64,000 nucleotides of DNA, from NCBI GenBank assembly GCA_913055785.1, contig CAJXLJ010000003.1, positions 1-64,000 on the forward strand, written 5' to 3'. This document shows positions 56,163 to 64,000 of this stretch, one piece after another. How positions within the stretch are numbered: the first letter of the stretch is position 1; every line of letters begins with the position of its first letter. Both the position numbers and the translations under genes were made by a program. The notes under the pieces are model-generated. The model saw only the letters and a program-made list of their open reading frames with translations. It was not told the origin of the DNA and did no database searches. The DNA is from an uncultured Parvularculaceae bacterium. GTDB lineage: Bacteria > Pseudomonadota > Alphaproteobacteria > Caulobacterales > Parvularculaceae.

Positions 56163-56582
56163 ATGCGCATCAATGACAGCATTGTTATTTCTGAGGCGGA
56201 ATTACGCGAAACCTTCATCCGTTCCTCCGGGCCTGGCGGGCAGAACGTCAACAAGGTGGCGAGCGCGGTGCAGTTGCGTTTCGATGCGGCGAGCTCGCCC
56301 TCGCTGTCGGACGCCGTGAAGGCTCGGCTTAAAACCATCGCCGGCAGGCGAATGACGAAAGACGGCGTCATCGTCATTGAGGCGAAGCGTTTCCGTGATC
56401 AGGAAAAGAACCGCGCAGATGCGCGCGTCCGGCTTGCGGCGTTGATAGAACGTGCCGCCGCGCCGCCGAGAAAACGCACGCCCACAAACGTTCCAAAAGC
56501 GCAAAAAGCCAAACGCCGTCAGGGCAAACGCCGGCGCAGCGAGGTCAAATCGGGTCGCAAACGCCCGCGAGCGGAAGATTGA
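56163..56582 (+). CDS. arfB: Alternative ribosome-rescue peptidyl-tRNA hydrolase ArfB
   Basis: ArfB enters stalled ribosomes and hydrolyses peptidyl-tRNA. The 139-residue protein has the catalytic RSSGPGGQNVNKVASAVQLRF with GGQ, and a basic C-terminal tail (KAQKAKRRQGKRRRSE) that binds the mRNA channel, as in E. coli YaeJ. It is directly after rlmN and probably cotranscribed. Confidence 0.94.
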   Translation: MRINDSIVISEAELRETFIRSSGPGGQNVNKVASAVQLRFDAASSPSLSDAVKARLKTIAGRRMTKDGVIVIEAKRFRDQEKNRADARVRLAALIERAAAPPRKRTPTNVPKAQKAKRRQGKRRRSEVKSGRKRPRAED

Positions 56583-56710
56583 TGGCGCTCGGGCTCGATT
56601 CGCTCACCAAGAAATAATGCGCCCGGGTGCGATTCATGATAATCTCTAAATCCATTTGGAAGATTTCGCCGCGTGACCTAGCGGGCGCGCTCAAAGAGGG
56701 AGAAAGACGA

Positions 56711-57283
56711 ATGCTGAAACGACTTTTACCGGCGCTCATGGGCGCGCTTCTCGTGGTCACGGCGGGCGCCGTCGCAAGCGAGAACAAACCGCTCACCGAT
56801 GACCAGGCCAAGCGCTTCGTCGATACCCTGCCGGCGCTCGACAGGCTCGGTGAGGAATTGCGTGAAGAAGGTAAGACTGACAAGCTTGAGATCGCGACGC
56901 AACCGAAGTCCGGAGAAGAGTTCACGCCTTATTCGAACGCCGTTGCCGCGCTCAAAACCGAACACCCCGCCGATTACGCCAAGCTTGGCGCTGCGGTGAA
57001 GCCGCACGGTTTTTCCGCCGACGAATGGGGACATGTCGGCGATCGCGTCATCATCGCCTATCTCGCGCTGGAAATGGAAAAGCAGGATCCGCGCTCTGCG
57101 GCGATGATGGAAGGCATGGACGCTTCGATGCTGGACATGGTCCCGCCGGAGATGCGCGACCAGCTGGCGGCCACTTTCGCCATGATGGAAACCGTCAAGA
57201 ACGCGCCGGCCGATGACAAGGCTGTAGTGGCGAAGATCAAACCGCAGCTCGACGAGTATATGGGAAACGCCAAAAAGCAGTGA
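56711..57283 (+). CDS. Exported hypothetical protein
   Basis: A 190-residue protein with a signal peptide (about 1-25, ending AVAS) and a helical mature domain (DEWGHVGDRVIIAYLALEME and further Met-rich helices). No family recognised. The start at 56711 is backed by GAGGGAGAAAGACGA; the frame from 56627 adds an unlikely leader. Confidence 0.68.
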   Translation: MLKRLLPALMGALLVVTAGAVASENKPLTDDQAKRFVDTLPALDRLGEELREEGKTDKLEIATQPKSGEEFTPYSNAVAALKTEHPADYAKLGAAVKPHGFSADEWGHVGDRVIIAYLALEMEKQDPRSAAMMEGMDASMLDMVPPEMRDQLAATFAMMETVKNAPADDKAVVAKIKPQLDEYMGNAKKQ

Positions 57284-57317
57284 CCGGCGTCATTTTAGCG
57301 GCTTAAGCTTGCATTTC

Positions 57318-57345
57318 CCGGCGGCCTCGCTAGCAAGGCCGCCGG
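57318..57345 (+). terminator. Hairpin just before trpA
   Basis: CCGGCGGCCT and AGGCCGCCGG pair over 10 bp with an 8-base loop, followed by AGTTTT. It could end the upstream transcript. The right arm covers part of the GGAG ribosome site of trpA (ATG 57352), so it could also modulate trpA translation. Confidence 0.6.
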
Positions 57346-57351
57346 AGTTTT

Positions 57352-58179
57352 ATGTCCCGTATAAAAACGACATTCGACGCCCTTGCGGCGGAAGGGCGCG
57401 CCGCCTTCATCCCGTTCATAATGGCGGGCGATCCTGATGAGTCCGTCTCGCTTGAACTCCTGAAAAGGCTGCCGGGCGCCGGCGCCGACATGATTGAGCT
57501 CGGCGTCGCCTTCACTGATCCGATGGCGGACGGACCGGCGATCCAGGCGGCGGGGCTGCGCGCGCTCAAAAGCGGTCAGACCCTGAAAAAGACGCTGGAT
57601 ATGGTCCGCGCCTTCCGCGCGGGCGACGACCGGACGCCGATCCTCCTCATGGGGTATTACAATCCGTTCTACGCCTACGGGGTTGAGGCGTTTTTGAAGG
57701 ACGCGAAAGAGGCCGGCGTCGACGGGCTGATCGTCGTCGACCTGCCGCCGGAAGAGGACAGCGAACTTTGCCTGCCGGCGCGGGCCGCCGGGATCGATTT
57801 CATCCGGCTTGCAACGCCGACTACTGATGACGCCCGCTTGCCTGAGGTCGTGAAAAACACATCCGGCTTCGTCTACTATGTCTCGATCGCCGGGATCACC
57901 GGCAGGGCCGCCGGCGGGGCCGAAGCCGTGAAGAGCGCCATGGCGCGCATTAAAGCGGCTTCCGGCTTGCCCGTCGCCGTTGGTTTCGGGGTCAAAACGG
58001 CTGAAAAAGCCAGAGAATTTGCGGCTTTCGCCGATGCGGTGGTGGTCGGTTCGGCCCTTGTCGACACTTTCGCCGCCGCCCTTGAAGCGGGGCCCGCAGA
58101 AGCCGATAATGGAGTTAACGCCGTGTTGAGCCTCGCGCGGGATATTGCCGAGGCTGTCCGCGATGCGCGTAAGGAGTAG
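57352..58179 (+). CDS. trpA: Tryptophan synthase alpha chain
   Basis: TrpA cleaves indole-3-glycerol phosphate and passes indole to TrpB. The 275 residues contain [11 protein letters not shown], the catalytic Glu in [18 protein letters not shown] with the Asp downstream, [11 protein letters not shown], and [15 protein letters not shown]. It begins a trpA-accD-folC row, with accD 7 bp later. trpF and trpB, the usual upstream neighbours, are not here. Confidence 0.97.
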   Translation: MSRIKTTFDALAAEGRAAFIPFIMAGDPDESVSLELLKRLPGAGADMIELGVAFTDPMADGPAIQAAGLRALKSGQTLKKTLDMVRAFRAGDDRTPILLMGYYNPFYAYGVEAFLKDAKEAGVDGLIVVDLPPEEDSELCLPARAAGIDFIRLATPTTDDARLPEVVKNTSGFVYYVSIAGITGRAAGGAEAVKSAMARIKAASGLPVAVGFGVKTAEKAREFAAFADAVVVGSALVDTFAAALEAGPAEADNGVNAVLSLARDIAEAVRDARKE

Positions 58180-58186
58180 TGCTTAA

Positions 58187-59128
58187 GTGAGCTGGCTGTC
58201 GAATATTCCTCCGGGGATTAAGAACATATTCAAACGCGAAGACGACGGGTCGGACAAGCTGTGGACCAAATGCGACGGTTGCGGCGAAATGATCTTTCAG
58301 CGCGATCTCGATGCGGGCCATCAGGTTTGCCCGTCCTGCAATCATCACTTGCCGATTGGGCCGGCCGAGCGTCTCGCGCTGGTGTTTGACGACGGCAAAT
58401 ATGAACTTCTCGAAGTCCCGGAACCGCCGACCGATCCCTTAAAGTTCCGCGACGAGAAAAGATACAGCGAACGCCTGAAGGATTCCCGCCGCAAGACCGG
58501 CCAGCAGGACGCCATGCAGGTTGCAGTCGGCAATATCGACGGCGCCGGCGTGGTTGTTGCGATCCAGAACTTCAAATTCATGGGCGGCTCCATGGGGCTC
58601 GCGCTCGGCGAGGCCATGGTCAAGGCGGCGGAAGAAGCCGTTGCGCGCCGCACGCCGCTGATTGTTTTCGCCGCATCCGGCGGCGCACGCATGCAAGAAG
58701 GCATACTTTCGCTGATGCAGATGCCGCGCTCGACCGTCGCCGTGCAGATGGTGAAGGAAGAGGGGCTGCCCTATATCGTTGTCCTCACGCACCCGACAAC
58801 CGGCGGGGTCACCGCTTCATACGCGATGCTGGGCGATGTTCATCTCGCAGAGCCCGGCGCGTTGATCGGATTCGCCGGCCCCCGGGTGATCGAGCAGACG
58901 ATCCGCGAGAAACTGCCCGCCGGCTTCCAGCGGTCGGAGTTTCTGCTGGAAAAGGGCATGGTCGATCTCGTCGTTCATCGGAACGATTTAAAATCGACGC
59001 TTTCGAAGCTCGTCCGCGTGCTGATTAAAGAGCGCCGACGCGCCAGGCCATCGAAGCCGCAAGCGGTGATAGAAGCGCCGCGCGCGGCCCCCGCCGAGCC
59101 CATTCAACTCGACAAAGCCGCCGAATAG
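58187..59128 (+). CDS. accD: Acetyl-CoA carboxylase carboxyltransferase beta subunit
   Basis: AccD with AccA transfers CO2 from biotin to acetyl-CoA in fatty-acid synthesis. The 313 residues start with a four-cysteine zinc finger ([22 protein letters not shown]), then the crotonase-like domain with [14 protein letters not shown] and [14 protein letters not shown], and [20 protein letters not shown]. The C-terminus is a short Ala/Pro tail. Start codon is GTG. Confidence 0.97.
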   Translation: MSWLSNIPPGIKNIFKREDDGSDKLWTKCDGCGEMIFQRDLDAGHQVCPSCNHHLPIGPAERLALVFDDGKYELLEVPEPPTDPLKFRDEKRYSERLKDSRRKTGQQDAMQVAVGNIDGAGVVVAIQNFKFMGGSMGLALGEAMVKAAEEAVARRTPLIVFAASGGARMQEGILSLMQMPRSTVAVQMVKEEGLPYIVVLTHPTTGGVTASYAMLGDVHLAEPGALIGFAGPRVIEQTIREKLPAGFQRSEFLLEKGMVDLVVHRNDLKSTLSKLVRVLIKERRRARPSKPQAVIEAPRAAPAEPIQLDKAAE

Positions 59129-59138
59129 GACCCCGCAC

Positions 59139-60440
59139 TTGAGCGCTGTTGAAGCGGTATTGGACCGGGTCGCCCAGCGCCGGCCGCGGGTGATCGAGCT
59201 GTCGCTAGACAGGGTTCATGCGGCGCTCCGCCGCCTCGGCGATCCCCACAAGGCGCTCCCGCCTGTCTTTCATGTGGCCGGTACGAACGGCAAGGGCTCG
59301 ACCGTCGCCTATATCAAGGCGATCCTCGAGGCGGCGGGTGAAAAAGTCCACGCCTACACCTCGCCGCATCTTGTATGCTTCAATGAAAGGATCGTTCTCG
59401 CCGGCGCCGAGATTTCAGACAAGACCCTGATCGATGCTATCGAACGTTGCGACAGGGCGATTGGCGAAGACAAGCTCACCTATTTCGAGACGACCACTTG
59501 CGCTGCGTTTCTCGCTTTCGCCGAAACGCAGGCGGATTACCTTGTGTTGGAGGTCGGCCTCGGCGGCCGGCTCGACGCCACCAATGTTATTGATAAGCCG
59601 CTTGCGGCGATTGTCTCTCCGGTGGCGCTCGATCATCAGCAGTTTCTCGGGGACAGGCTTGCCCTCGTAGCGGCGGAAAAAGCCGGCATCTTCCGCAAGG
59701 ATGCGCCGGCGGTGATCGGCCCGCAGGATCCAGAAGCCATGGGCGTGATCGAAGCGCATGCGCAGGCGGCCGCCGCCCGGACGTTCACCTATGGCCAGCA
59801 ATGGCATTGTTACGCCGAGCACGGACGATTGATCTACCAGGACGACGACGGCCTTTCCGATCTCGACCCGCCGGGGCTTGTGGGCGCCCACCAGATCGAC
59901 AATGCCGGTCTCGCCGTCGCTGCGGTGAAGGCGGCGGGGCTCGGCCTGCCCGACGCGGTGATTTCAAAAGGCCTCGCCCGCGCGTCGTGGCCGGCGCGCA
60001 TGCAGCGTTTGACGCATGGGCCGCTCATCGACATTGCGCGCAAGCTGCTCGGGGAGGCGCCCGAGATATGGCTCGATGGCGGGCATAACCCCCACGCGGG
60101 AAGGGCGATCGCCCGTGTCATGGCGGATATGGAAGAGCGGACCTCAAAGCCATTGGTGATGATCGCCGGGATGCAGGCGAACAAGGATGCGGTCGGTTAC
60201 TTCACGCCCTTCGCAGGGCTGGTGTCGGAGTTTTTCGCCGTCGCCGCCAATCATAGCGGCGTTGCGCCAGCACAGGAAGTTGAAGCGAAAGCCCGCGAAG
60301 CGGGGCTGAATGCGCGCGTCTGCAAATCGGTTGAAGAGGCGATGCGTCGCGCCGTCCGAGAAAAGGAGGCGAACCCGCCGCGCATTTTGATCGGCGGGTC
60401 ACTCTATCTTGCGGGAGAAATCCTGAAAGAAAACGGTTAA
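59139..60440 (+). CDS. folC: Folylpolyglutamate/dihydrofolate synthase
   Basis: FolC adds glutamate to folates and often makes dihydrofolate. The 433 residues carry FHVAGTNGKGSTVAYIKAIL (P-loop), HAYTSPHLVCFNERI, LEVGLGGRLDATNVI and the C-terminal WLDGGHNPHAGRAI. Start is TTG at 59139, 10 bp after accD. Confidence 0.95.
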   Translation: MSAVEAVLDRVAQRRPRVIELSLDRVHAALRRLGDPHKALPPVFHVAGTNGKGSTVAYIKAILEAAGEKVHAYTSPHLVCFNERIVLAGAEISDKTLIDAIERCDRAIGEDKLTYFETTTCAAFLAFAETQADYLVLEVGLGGRLDATNVIDKPLAAIVSPVALDHQQFLGDRLALVAAEKAGIFRKDAPAVIGPQDPEAMGVIEAHAQAAAARTFTYGQQWHCYAEHGRLIYQDDDGLSDLDPPGLVGAHQIDNAGLAVAAVKAAGLGLPDAVISKGLARASWPARMQRLTHGPLIDIARKLLGEAPEIWLDGGHNPHAGRAIARVMADMEERTSKPLVMIAGMQANKDAVGYFTPFAGLVSEFFAVAANHSGVAPAQEVEAKAREAGLNARVCKSVEEAMRRAVREKEANPPRILIGGSLYLAGEILKENG

Positions 60441-60445
60441 GCGAC

Positions 60446-60769
60446 TTATTTCAGGACGCTGTCTATCCAGGCGGCGATCTGCGTTTTCGGTTTCGCGCCG
60501 ACATCAGTGGAGACCAGTTCCCCGCCCTTGAAAATCATCAGCGTCGGTATTCCGCGCACGCCATATTTGCCGGGCGTTTCAGGGTTTTCATCGATATTGA
60601 TCTTCGCGATGGTAAGCTTTCCGGCGTATTCGCCGGCGAGTTCCTCAAGCGCGGGGCCAATCTGCTTGCAGGGGCCGCACCATTCCGCCCAGAAATCGAC
60701 GAGGACGTGTTCGCTTGCGCCGAGAACGTCGCTTGCAAAACTTTGATCGGTGACGGGTTTCGTGGCCAT
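60446..60769 (-). CDS. trxA: Thioredoxin
   Basis: A 107-residue cytosolic thioredoxin with the redox site WCGPCK and the usual cis-Pro segment [11 protein letters not shown]. The start at 60769 gives the normal N-terminus; the frame from 60826 adds a spurious leader. It follows addA on the minus strand and converges on folC, leaving 5 bp between stops. Confidence 0.96.
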   Translation of the reverse strand: MATKPVTDQSFASDVLGASEHVLVDFWAEWCGPCKQIGPALEELAGEYAGKLTIAKINIDENPETPGKYGVRGIPTLMIFKGGELVSTDVGAKPKTQIAAWIDSVLK

Positions 60770-60845
60770 GACAGAAGTAACTCCGGTTTGGCGCCGCGCT
60801 CGCGGCCCTTGATTGAGCGAAAACATAGGAAGCTGACCGGCAAGA

Positions 60846-63800
60846 TCAACCCGGCGCCAGATAGCGCGCGAAAGCGTGATCGAGAAGCGATTCCGGCAGA
60901 GGCGTCAACCGCGCCTCAAACGTCCATAACAGAGCGCAGGCGACCTCACGGGCCGGATAGATTTCCTGCAGCAGCGCCCGGTAGGCGGCCATCTGCGCCA
61001 GATAGGAGGGCGCAATGTCTTCAGGATTTTTCGGCGGCGGCCGGTTGGTCTTGTAATCGACCACAAGAATCTTTCTGTCATCCACAACCAGCCGGTCGAT
61101 CTGGCCAGAAACCGTCAGTCCGGGCTTTGCGCCTTTCGGCGCGCCGGCGATGGCGACTTCGGCGCGCGAACCGGGACCAAAAACGGGGGCGAATGCGGGG
61201 CTGGAAAGAACGCTCAGGACTTCCTCGCGCCAGCGCGCCCTTTCCTCCGGCTCGATTTCCGGCGCGTGTTTTTCGAGAAGGCGGTCTGCGGCGGCGGCGC
61301 GCTCATTCAGCGACAGTTCGGGAAGCAGCTCGAGCAGACGGTGCAACACGCGCCCGCGAAAATATTTGTCCATGCCGGTCGGCGAGAAGGCGGGCGTATC
61401 TGCGGGGCCTGCATCGGACTCATCGGCGTCAGCGAGACGGGAAGGGGCGAGACGCAGCGGCGCTTTTTCCATAGCCGCAGGCGCAAACAGCCAGTCGGGA
61501 TCAGCGACGGGCGCCGGCGGTTCGGCTGCGACTTTCTTTTCAATGCCGGCAGTCTGCTTGCATGAAATCCGGCGTATGCAGTGGGGACTGTCGGCCCACA
61601 ACGGCGCGTCAGCGGTTTTCGCCCGATCACCGAAAGTATCGAAAGCGTCTTCAGCGAGCGCATGCCACGACTTGACGCCGGTTTCCTTGCCGCGCGGATC
61701 TTTGTCCTTGCCGGATTCAACGCCGCAAATATAAAGCCGGTCTTTCGCGCGCGTCGCGGCGACGTAAAGCAGACGGCGGTATTCCTCATAGGCTTTGCGC
61801 TTTGTTTCCTCGCGGGCTTCCGCCGTAACCAGCGTGTCGTTGGCGGCGGCGCCGGCGAGTGCGGTAAGGCGCTCGCGCCCCGCAACCTCGGCGGAATTGC
61901 GGGGGAGTTTGAAAACCGGCCCGAGCTGGCGAACATTCGGGCCGCGCTGCGCGTCGACAAGAAATACGATATTCGCCTCGAGTCCCTTGGCGCCGTGTAC
62001 GGTCATCACCCTGACGGCGTCGTCGGCGCGCTCCATTTCGCGTTTGATTTGGCCGGCGTTTTTTTCGAACCACTGGATGAACAGGTTCAGGGAGCGCGGG
62101 TACGATATTTCGAAATCGAGCGCCTGGCGCAGCATCTCATCGACAGCGTCGCGCGAGGCTTCTGTCAGGCGTTCGTAGAAGAGCCGCCTCCCCGAAGGCG
62201 CGCCGGTTTCAAGGAGATGCGTCAGGAACGCAAAAGGCCCTTCCTTGAGCCCGATGGCGCGCGCAGTTTTGAGGCGGCGGACGGCGTCTTTCCAGTGAGG
62301 GTTTTCCTCAGCGCGCTTCGACAGGGACGCCCACAGGCTCACATTTTTGGGCCGGTCATGAGCGAGAGGGAATAGATCGTTGTCGTCGTCAAAACTGAAG
62401 AGCGGGCTTTTGAGAACTTCCGCAAGCGAAAGATCGTCTGAAGCGTAGATGGCGAATTTGCAGGCGGAGATAAGATCTTCAACCGCCGGGTCTTCGAGAA
62501 GTTTCAGCCTGTCAGCGCCGGCGACGGGAACGCCCTGCCGGGCGAGCGTGTGGATCGTTTCGTCGAACAACGCGCCGCGGCTCTGGACGAGGATCATCAC
62601 ATCGCCCGGCGTGATCGGGCGGTCTTGCGACTCAAGCATCGCACCTTCGTCAAGCCAGCCTTTGACGGTCGAGGCGATCTTCTCGCTTAAAACGCGGACC
62701 GGATGGTTCGGCGCTTCTTCATCGAGCGGCGCGTCCCATGGATTGGTTTCCGGTTTTTCCGGCCGGGGTGTTAGCGGCCAGATTTCGACAAGTCCCGCGT
62801 CGCCTGCGCGCTTGCAGGCATGGCGCGGTATCGGCGAGCCGCCAAGCCCTTCAGCGGCGGCTTGATCGGCGAACAGGGCGTCCACGAAGGCAAGCACCGG
62901 CTCGACCGTGCGGAACGATAGTTCGAGGGAGACGCTGTCATAATGGGTGACGGCGCCAAGCCGTTTGCCGAGCGCTTGTTCCTTTTCGAAGAAAAGCCCG
63001 GCGTCGGCGCCCTGGAATGAGTAGATCGATTGTTTCATGTCGCCGACGGCGAAGAAGCTTCGCGGTTCTTCCCGCGCGCCGGCGCCGCTGAGGAACTCGT
63101 CGAACAGCGCCTCGATAACCTCCCATTGGGCGGGGCTTGTATCCTGCGCCTCGTCGATCAACACATGATCGATACCGAGATCGAGCTTGTACATTACCCA
63201 GGCGGCGTCGGTATTTCTGAGCAGTCTTTGCGTGCGTGCGATCAGGTCGTCGAAATCAAGCGCGGCGCGTGCGGCCTTCGCGCTGGCGTAGCGGTTGATG
63301 ACAGTGTGAAGGATGCGATGATGCGCGGCGGTGTTGCTGTAGATTGCAAGCGCTTTCAGCCGGTCAAGCGTTTCAACGAAAGCTGCTTGCTGATCTGAAA
63401 GATAGGGGCCCGCCCACGGGTCCGCCTTGTCGGTCGCCTGGGTGACGAGTTTTTTGCGCGGCGCTCCCGCTGTTGTCAGGAAAAGCGAGGAAAGCGCCGC
63501 CCAGCGCTCATCGAGCGATGCGTTTTCAAGAAACGATTTTACGGAAGGCGCGAGTTTCGCCGGGTTGCCGCCGCTGGCAAGCAGCGCTTCATGCACGCGT
63601 TGCATATCGGCTGCCGATAGGCGGTTTATAAATCCGGATTTCAGCACTTCAGTATCTTCAAGCGGATTAACATTCAGTTCCGTAGCCGTTGCTGCGAGTA
63701 GGCCTTCCAGCCCGCTAAACCGCGACACCGCCGCTTCGAAATCAAGACGCCCGCTGACGCCGGCGCGAACGAGATTGCGTAAGTCCTTTTCGTTGTAGAG

Positions 63801-64000
63801 CAGCGACAGGCGCGCAAAGTCTGCGGCAAGCGTCTTGTCCCGCACGCTCGCCGCAGCGGCGTTGTCGATCGCTTCGTCGATAAGGCGCGCCGACTCCGCA
63901 TCCTCAATGATCGAAAAACCCGGCGGCGCGCCGGCTTCAAGCGGAAACCGTTTCAGCGTCTGTTCGCAGAAGGAGTGAATGGTCTGGATTTTAAGCCCGC
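60846..64000 (-). CDS. addA: Double-strand break repair helicase AddA, 5' end beyond window
   Basis: The large helicase-nuclease subunit of AddAB, which processes DNA ends for recombination. The visible C-terminal part is over 1050 residues. The frame runs past 63845 to the window edge and reads [20 protein letters not shown] there, a conserved UvrD-type segment. Walker B is [17 protein letters not shown], motif [20 protein letters not shown], motif [22 protein letters not shown]-(D/E)xK nuclease with [12 protein letters not shown] closes the protein. The N-terminal P-loop lies to the right of the window. Confidence 0.96.
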   Translation of the reverse strand, partial: GLKIQTIHSFCEQTLKRFPLEAGAPPGFSIIEDAESARLIDEAIDNAAAASVRDKTLAADFARLSLLYNEKDLRNLVRAGVSGRLDFEAAVSRFSGLEGLLAATATELNVNPLEDTEVLKSGFINRLSAADMQRVHEALLASGGNPAKLAPSVKSFLENASLDERWAALSSLFLTTAGAPRKKLVTQATDKADPWAGPYLSDQQAAFVETLDRLKALAIYSNTAAHHRILHTVINRYASAKAARAALDFDDLIARTQRLLRNTDAAWVMYKLDLGIDHVLIDEAQDTSPAQWEVIEALFDEFLSGAGAREEPRSFFAVGDMKQSIYSFQGADAGLFFEKEQALGKRLGAVTHYDSVSLELSFRTVEPVLAFVDALFADQAAAEGLGGSPIPRHACKRAGDAGLVEIWPLTPRPEKPETNPWDAPLDEEAPNHPVRVLSEKIASTVKGWLDEGAMLESQDRPITPGDVMILVQSRGALFDETIHTLARQGVPVAGADRLKLLEDPAVEDLISACKFAIYASDDLSLAEVLKSPLFSFDDDNDLFPLAHDRPKNVSLWASLSKRAEENPHWKDAVRRLKTARAIGLKEGPFAFLTHLLETGAPSGRRLFYERLTEASRDAVDEMLRQALDFEISYPRSLNLFIQWFEKNAGQIKREMERADDAVRVMTVHGAKGLEANIVFLVDAQRGPNVRQLGPVFKLPRNSAEVAGRERLTALAGAAANDTLVTAEAREETKRKAYEEYRRLLYVAATRAKDRLYICGVESGKDKDPRGKETGVKSWHALAEDAFDTFGDRAKTADAPLWADSPHCIRRISCKQTAGIEKKVAAEPPAPVADPDWLFAPAAMEKAPLRLAPSRLADADESDAGPADTPAFSPTGMDKYFRGRVLHRLLELLPELSLNERAAAADRLLEKHAPEIEPEERARWREEVLSVLSSPAFAPVFGPGSRAEVAIAGAPKGAKPGLTVSGQIDRLVVDDRKILVVDYKTNRPPPKNPEDIAPSYLAQMAAYRALLQEIYPAREVACALLWTFEARLTPLPESLLDHAFARYLAPG

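Overview
The window is a stretch of chromosome from a GC-rich alphaproteobacterium, probably of the Hyphomonadaceae/Parvularculaceae/Caulobacterales type. This assignment is an inference from gene content: rph divergent from hrcA-grpE, ffh-rpsP with an acidic S16 tail, AddA-type recombination, ZapE, succinate dehydrogenase in sdhCDA order, and exported proteases. Coding density is very high, start codons overlap stops in several places, and almost all long antisense ORFs are GC-driven shadows. I saw no tRNA, rRNA, CRISPR array, insertion sequence or prophage.

Layout. 0-11.9 kb: the 3' end of pckA, an exported M24 peptidase, grpE and hrcA, rph, an MscS channel, a lipoprotein, a PilZ protein, an S9 peptidase and a dicarboxylate symporter. 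11.9-15.5 kb: a hypothetical gene, a non-coding region packed with hairpins, then cupin-ffh-rpsP. 15.7-27.2 kb: transporters, an AraC/exported VOC pair, mdh, a glycosyltransferase, a GNAT enzyme, a SET protein and an M28 peptidase. 27.3-30.3 kb, minus strand: MFS transporter-rimM-trmD-rplS. 30.4-35.1 kb: a HEAT-like repeat protein, zapE, and the arsenic operon arsR-arsI-arsC-acr3. 35.2-50.1 kb: sdhCDA and sdhB, separated by about 10.7 kb. That gap holds a creD remnant, a frameshifted hybrid histidine kinase, a haem/iron uptake locus (TonB receptor, two partner genes, a divergent DUF6607-like lipoprotein and two Fur-box-like sites), a crotonase, an HTH-TonB fusion and an A+T-rich exported protein. 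50.2-57.3 kb: small exported and membrane proteins, YeiH, an Lrp regulator, a cytochrome c-rhodanese fusion, rlmN and arfB. 57.3-64 kb: trpA-accD-folC, trxA, and addA running off the right edge.

How the parts fit together. Several blocks are normally contiguous housekeeping operons that are broken here. ffh-rpsP and rimM-trmD-rplS face each other across about 12 kb. A single inversion of 15.5-29.07 kb would restore the usual ffh-rpsP-rimM-trmD-rplS order. sdhB is cut off from sdhCDA by the iron-uptake/kinase block. trpA heads accD-folC without trpF-trpB. The most notable candidates for new biology are a one-protein link between a cytoplasmic RodZ-like HTH and a periplasmic TonB domain, the diheme cytochrome-rhodanese fusion, the hairpin cluster in front of cupin-ffh, and the rearranged operons. 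I did not find one clearly new multi-gene system.
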